Of a DNA stretch of 19,714 nucleotides, positions 17,701 to 19,714 are shown piece by piece. A model generated the notes under the pieces. It was not told the DNA's origin, made no database searches, and worked only from the letters and a program-made list of their open reading frames with translations. The first letter of the stretch is position 1; each line of letters begins with the position of its first letter. The translations under genes were made by a program, and so were the position numbers. Source of the stretch: JBLKSS01 sp047607725 (GTDB lineage: Bacteria; Pseudomonadota; Gammaproteobacteria; Enterobacterales; Enterobacteriaceae). The stretch covers positions 1-19,714 of the forward strand of contig NZ_JBLKSS010000132.1 in the NCBI RefSeq assembly GCF_047607725.1, in the 5' to 3' direction.

Positions 17701-18015
17701 ATGATCACGGTAATTGCAGAAATCAAAGTCAAACCGGGACGAAGAGAAGCGGTTTTAGCCGCTATCGAAGCGCTCAGGCCGAACGTGCTGGCCGAAGACG
17801 GATGCGGCGAATACACTTTGCTCACCGACTATAAAGCGCAAGTACCGTGGCGTAAAACCGCTCCCGACTCCATTTTTATGCTGGAACAATGGAAGAGCAT
17901 TCGGCATTTGGAGCAGCACCAACAAACGGCACATATGGATGCCCATCGCACCAATATTCGCGATGACGTGATGGATGTCACATTTCATATTTTAGAGAGA
18001 CGCACGGGAGCTTAA
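17701..18015 (+). CDS. ygiN: YgiN, ABM-domain quinol monooxygenase
   Basis: The 104-residue protein equals E. coli YgiN in length and matches it over its whole length (MITVIAEIKVKPGRREAVLA; KTAPDSIFMLEQWKSIRHLE; QHQQTAHMDA). YgiN is a small dimeric cytosolic protein of the ABM fold that oxidises menadiol-type quinols, proposed to work in a quinone cycle with the reductase MdaB. The start at 17701 has GAGGA just upstream; the frame could extend to an ATG at 17665, but homology begins at 17701. A TATAAT at 17595-17600 may be its -10, without a clear -35. mdaB, its usual neighbour, is not in the window. The gene is intact and overlaps the extended end of the convergent YohP-like gene by 2 bp. 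Confidence 0.94.
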   Translation: MITVIAEIKVKPGRREAVLAAIEALRPNVLAEDGCGEYTLLTDYKAQVPWRKTAPDSIFMLEQWKSIRHLEQHQQTAHMDAHRTNIRDDVMDVTFHILERRTGA

Positions 18016-18209
18016 TAGGTGGGATACACATTGGCCGGTCGTGACGACTTTATTTTGGTTGATCGCGCAAAGGCAATGGGAAGGGAGGCGGGCGCTAACG
18101 GGTGTGCGGTTAGCGCCGGTCGGAATAAGAAGATCAATTTAAAGACACCGGTCAACGTCAGCAGGCCGCCGATAAAAATAATGGCAATTATCCACAGAAA
18201 TATTTTCAT
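18012..18209 (-). CDS. yohP: YohP-like small inner-membrane protein with lost stop codon and 38-residue extension
   Basis: The first 27 residues, MKIFLWIIAIIFIGGLLTLT then GVFKLIF, match E. coli YohP, a 27-residue single-helix inner-membrane protein inserted with help from SRP and SecYEG or YidC. Where YohP ends, this frame has TTA (18128-18126) instead of TAA, so translation continues for 38 residues (LFRPALTAH...NVYPTY) to 18012. The extension is basic and proline-rich and looks like translated intergenic sequence, since it runs into the end of ygiN. The start at 18209 has AAGGA 8 nt upstream. It could be a damaged gene or a tolerated extended form. I recognise YohP from memory of its sequence. 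The function of YohP is not firmly known. Confidence 0.75.
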   Translation of the reverse strand: MKIFLWIIAIIFIGGLLTLTGVFKLIFLFRPALTAHPLAPASLPIAFARSTKIKSSRPANVYPTY

Positions 18210-18413
18210 TCCCTGTTCCTTCTCGTTAAGTGATTATCGTTTTGACCATAAGTCGATGATATCGTTATTTGAGTATAGAAGAGGAATCAGGTTTTACCGT
18301 ATCGGCCGCAAGAAAATTGTCCCTCGCACAAGGGACACCGCCTGACAGAAAACCATTTTGCCCGTATCTGCGCGACCGGGGCGCGGGAAACCTCCCGGCA
18401 GCCGCCCGGGCGC

Positions 18414-19428
18414 TCAGGCATGTTGACGTATACGGGTGTCCAACGCGGCGGCGTCAGTGATGTGCGGCGCGGCGAGGATCAACATTTTGCCCAGCGCCAG
18501 CGCCCGACGCTGGCAAGCGTGGCGCATTTCGGCATCTTGAATCCCGTCAAGATCGCTAACGTGGGCCAGCCCCACCGTACGCCGAATAAGCTCTGTGCCG
18601 CAATACCCTATCGCGTCCTGTAATACTTCACGCAAAAACAGCTGTACGTAACCGAGCTCAGCCAAGGTGTGGTCACGGCTTTTTTCCGTCGCCAGGCCGT
18701 GAAATCCCTCACTGAACGCCTGCCAGACCTCCTGCACATCGCGCAGGCGCTGCTCGCGTCCCGCCGCGGCGTCGCGCGGTAGCAGCAGCCCCGGCAAACC
18801 GCAGTAGTTAAGCAACAAATTACCCACTGCGGTGCCGATATCAAAACCCACGGGACCATAATAGCCGAATTCAGCATCGATCACCTTCAGGCGCTGGCGG
18901 GCGACAAAAAGGGAACCGCTGTGAATATCCCCATGCAGCAGCGCTTCCGCTTTCGTCAAGAAACGGTGGTTGAGCGCCGCCACCCTGAGCTTCAATTCCC
19001 GATCGTCGCACAGCGCGGCCGCGGCCGCGTCCAGCTCGGGTTCATAGGCGTTGCGCTCATGGACCCGATAGGGGTCGGTGAAGAACAGATCTTCCGTTAT
19101 GCGGCACATTTCAGGGTTGGAAAAACGAGTGACTTCGCTTTTTTTTTCCTCAGGCGGCTGATAGAAATCAGAGGTGTGAAACAACGTCTGCGCCAGATAC
19201 TCGCCCAGCTGACGGACGGCATCAGGATACCACGCCCCCTTAACCAGCTCGCTGCGTCAGATGAGATGATCGGAAAGATCTTCCAGCACCATTGTCGCCA
19301 GGAGCGGATCGTGATGAATCACCCGCACCGTGTGCTCCGGGCAATAGCGGCCATGAATGAGCAGCTTTTCCGCCTCGATACGCGCGCGATCAAGCGTCAG
19401 CGGCGGTAAGGGTACGGTAAGCTGTCAT
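18414..19428 (-). pseudogene. mtnK: Methylthioribose kinase, internal deletion and in-frame TGA
   Basis: MtnK phosphorylates 5-methylthioribose in the methionine salvage pathway. The true N-terminus is still present at 19428 (MTAYRTLTAADA, with AGGGAAG upstream). It runs straight into DNA encoding LTLDRARIEAEKLLIHGRY in another frame, so about 55-60 residues, including the nucleotide-binding loop, are missing. Further on, TGA at 19259-19257 replaces Trp in DHLIWRSEL. From LGEYLAQTLFHTSDF the protein is open to 18414 and has the kinase motifs HGDIHSGS and IDAEFGYYGPVGFDIGTA. The intact enzyme is about 400 residues. Tandem MetJ boxes remain upstream at 19472-19495. In Klebsiella mtnK is divergent from mtnBCD; here an insertion sequence lies on that side. 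Confidence 0.93.
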
Positions 19429-19471
19429 ATCGACTTCCCTGATTAGCTGCAAAAAGGCCGTAAAGGCGTAA

Positions 19472-19495
19472 AAACATTTAGACGTCTATACATCT
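19472..19495. promoter_or_regulatory. Tandem MetJ boxes upstream of mtnK
   Basis: Three adjacent 8-mers, AAACATTT, AGACGTCT and ATACATCT, match the MetJ consensus AGACGTCT at 5, 8 and 6 positions. MetJ binds tandem boxes cooperatively with S-adenosylmethionine as co-repressor. The operator lies 44-68 bp before the mtnK start, as expected for repression of methionine salvage. A fourth, weak box (TGATGGCA) may follow. Confidence 0.82.
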
Positions 19496-19542
19496 TGATG
19501 GCATGTTGGCAGAATAGTAAACCAGATGCAATAACAGAAAGG

Positions 19543-19714
19543 TGCAGATTCCGACGTATCCGATCATCTATTCCGGCGACATCCGATCAGTTATTCCGAT
19601 ATTTTCCGATCACCCATTCCAGTGATATTCGATCACGTGTTCGCTCATCTTCTGACTCGGTTTTAGTCTATTTTTCCTGTGCTGGCTACTCCTTGCTCTT
19701 TGCGTAGTGATTCG
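19543..19714. mobile_element. Opposite terminal end of an IS21-like insertion sequence (partial copy)
   Basis: Starting TGCAGATTCCGACG at 19543, the sequence contains at least five CCGATCA-type and four ATTCC-type repeat units up to about 19635, then CGCTCATCTTCTG at 19642-19654. The inverted equivalent of these features stands at 1-138, but with different spacing and repeat number, so this is the other end of the same kind of element. No transposase start is recognised before the window ends. IS21 family membership is inferred from this multiple-repeat terminus. Confidence 0.72.

Noticed and set aside
19257..19259. TGA in mtnK as selenocysteine
   Set aside because: The position is Trp in homologues, no SECIS-like hairpin is evident right after it, and the gene also has a frame-breaking deletion.

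Overview
The window looks like a chromosome segment of a Sodalis-type insect endosymbiont (Enterobacterales, close to Sodalis glossinidius or the weevil symbiont S. pierantonius). This is inferred from three things. Proteins match enterobacterial families closely. The gene order yghA-exbD/exbB-metC-yghB-dkgA-ftsP-plsC-parC-ygiN is that of E. coli with pieces missing. About half the genes are broken by point lesions or short deletions, while essential ones (parC, plsC) and ftsP stay open. Species identity was not tested by any search.

Layout. Positions 1-138 and 19543-19714 are the two different termini of an IS21-like insertion sequence, built from degenerate CCGATCA/ATTCCG repeats, so two element copies in the same orientation flank the segment. 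Next to the left copy is yedI, cut by the insertion, then an intact small ABM-domain monooxygenase (873-1169), a frameshifted alpha/beta hydrolase (1457-2322) and a twice-frameshifted CSS-motif/EAL c-di-GMP phosphodiesterase (2954-4580). After a very AT-rich spacer comes a quorum-sensing locus. An EsaR-type LuxR receptor (5115-5851) is destroyed by a stop and a poly(A) frameshift. Convergent to it is an intact EsaI-type acyl-homoserine-lactone synthase (5998-6627), with a near-perfect lux box abutting the -35 of its promoter.

Region 7118-18015 carries the conserved enterobacterial block. yghA is intact. exbD and exbB each carry one in-frame stop (exbB also a short deletion), although a good Fur box remains upstream. 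metC has two in-frame stops and is fused in frame by a deletion to the end of yghB. yqhC and yqhD are missing. dkgA has three frameshifts. ftsP, plsC, parC and ygiN are intact. The right part holds a YohP-like small membrane protein whose stop has been lost, and mtnK with a microhomology deletion plus an in-frame TGA, downstream of intact-looking tandem MetJ boxes.

Taken together, the cell has probably lost TonB energisation through this ExbBD pair, cystathionine beta-lyase, methylthioribose salvage and one c-di-GMP phosphodiesterase, while cell-division, phospholipid and topoisomerase IV genes persist. The most interesting system is the quorum-sensing locus: a live signal synthase and lux-box promoter beside a dead cognate receptor. 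Several regulatory sites (lux box, Fur box, Met boxes) have outlived the genes they served.
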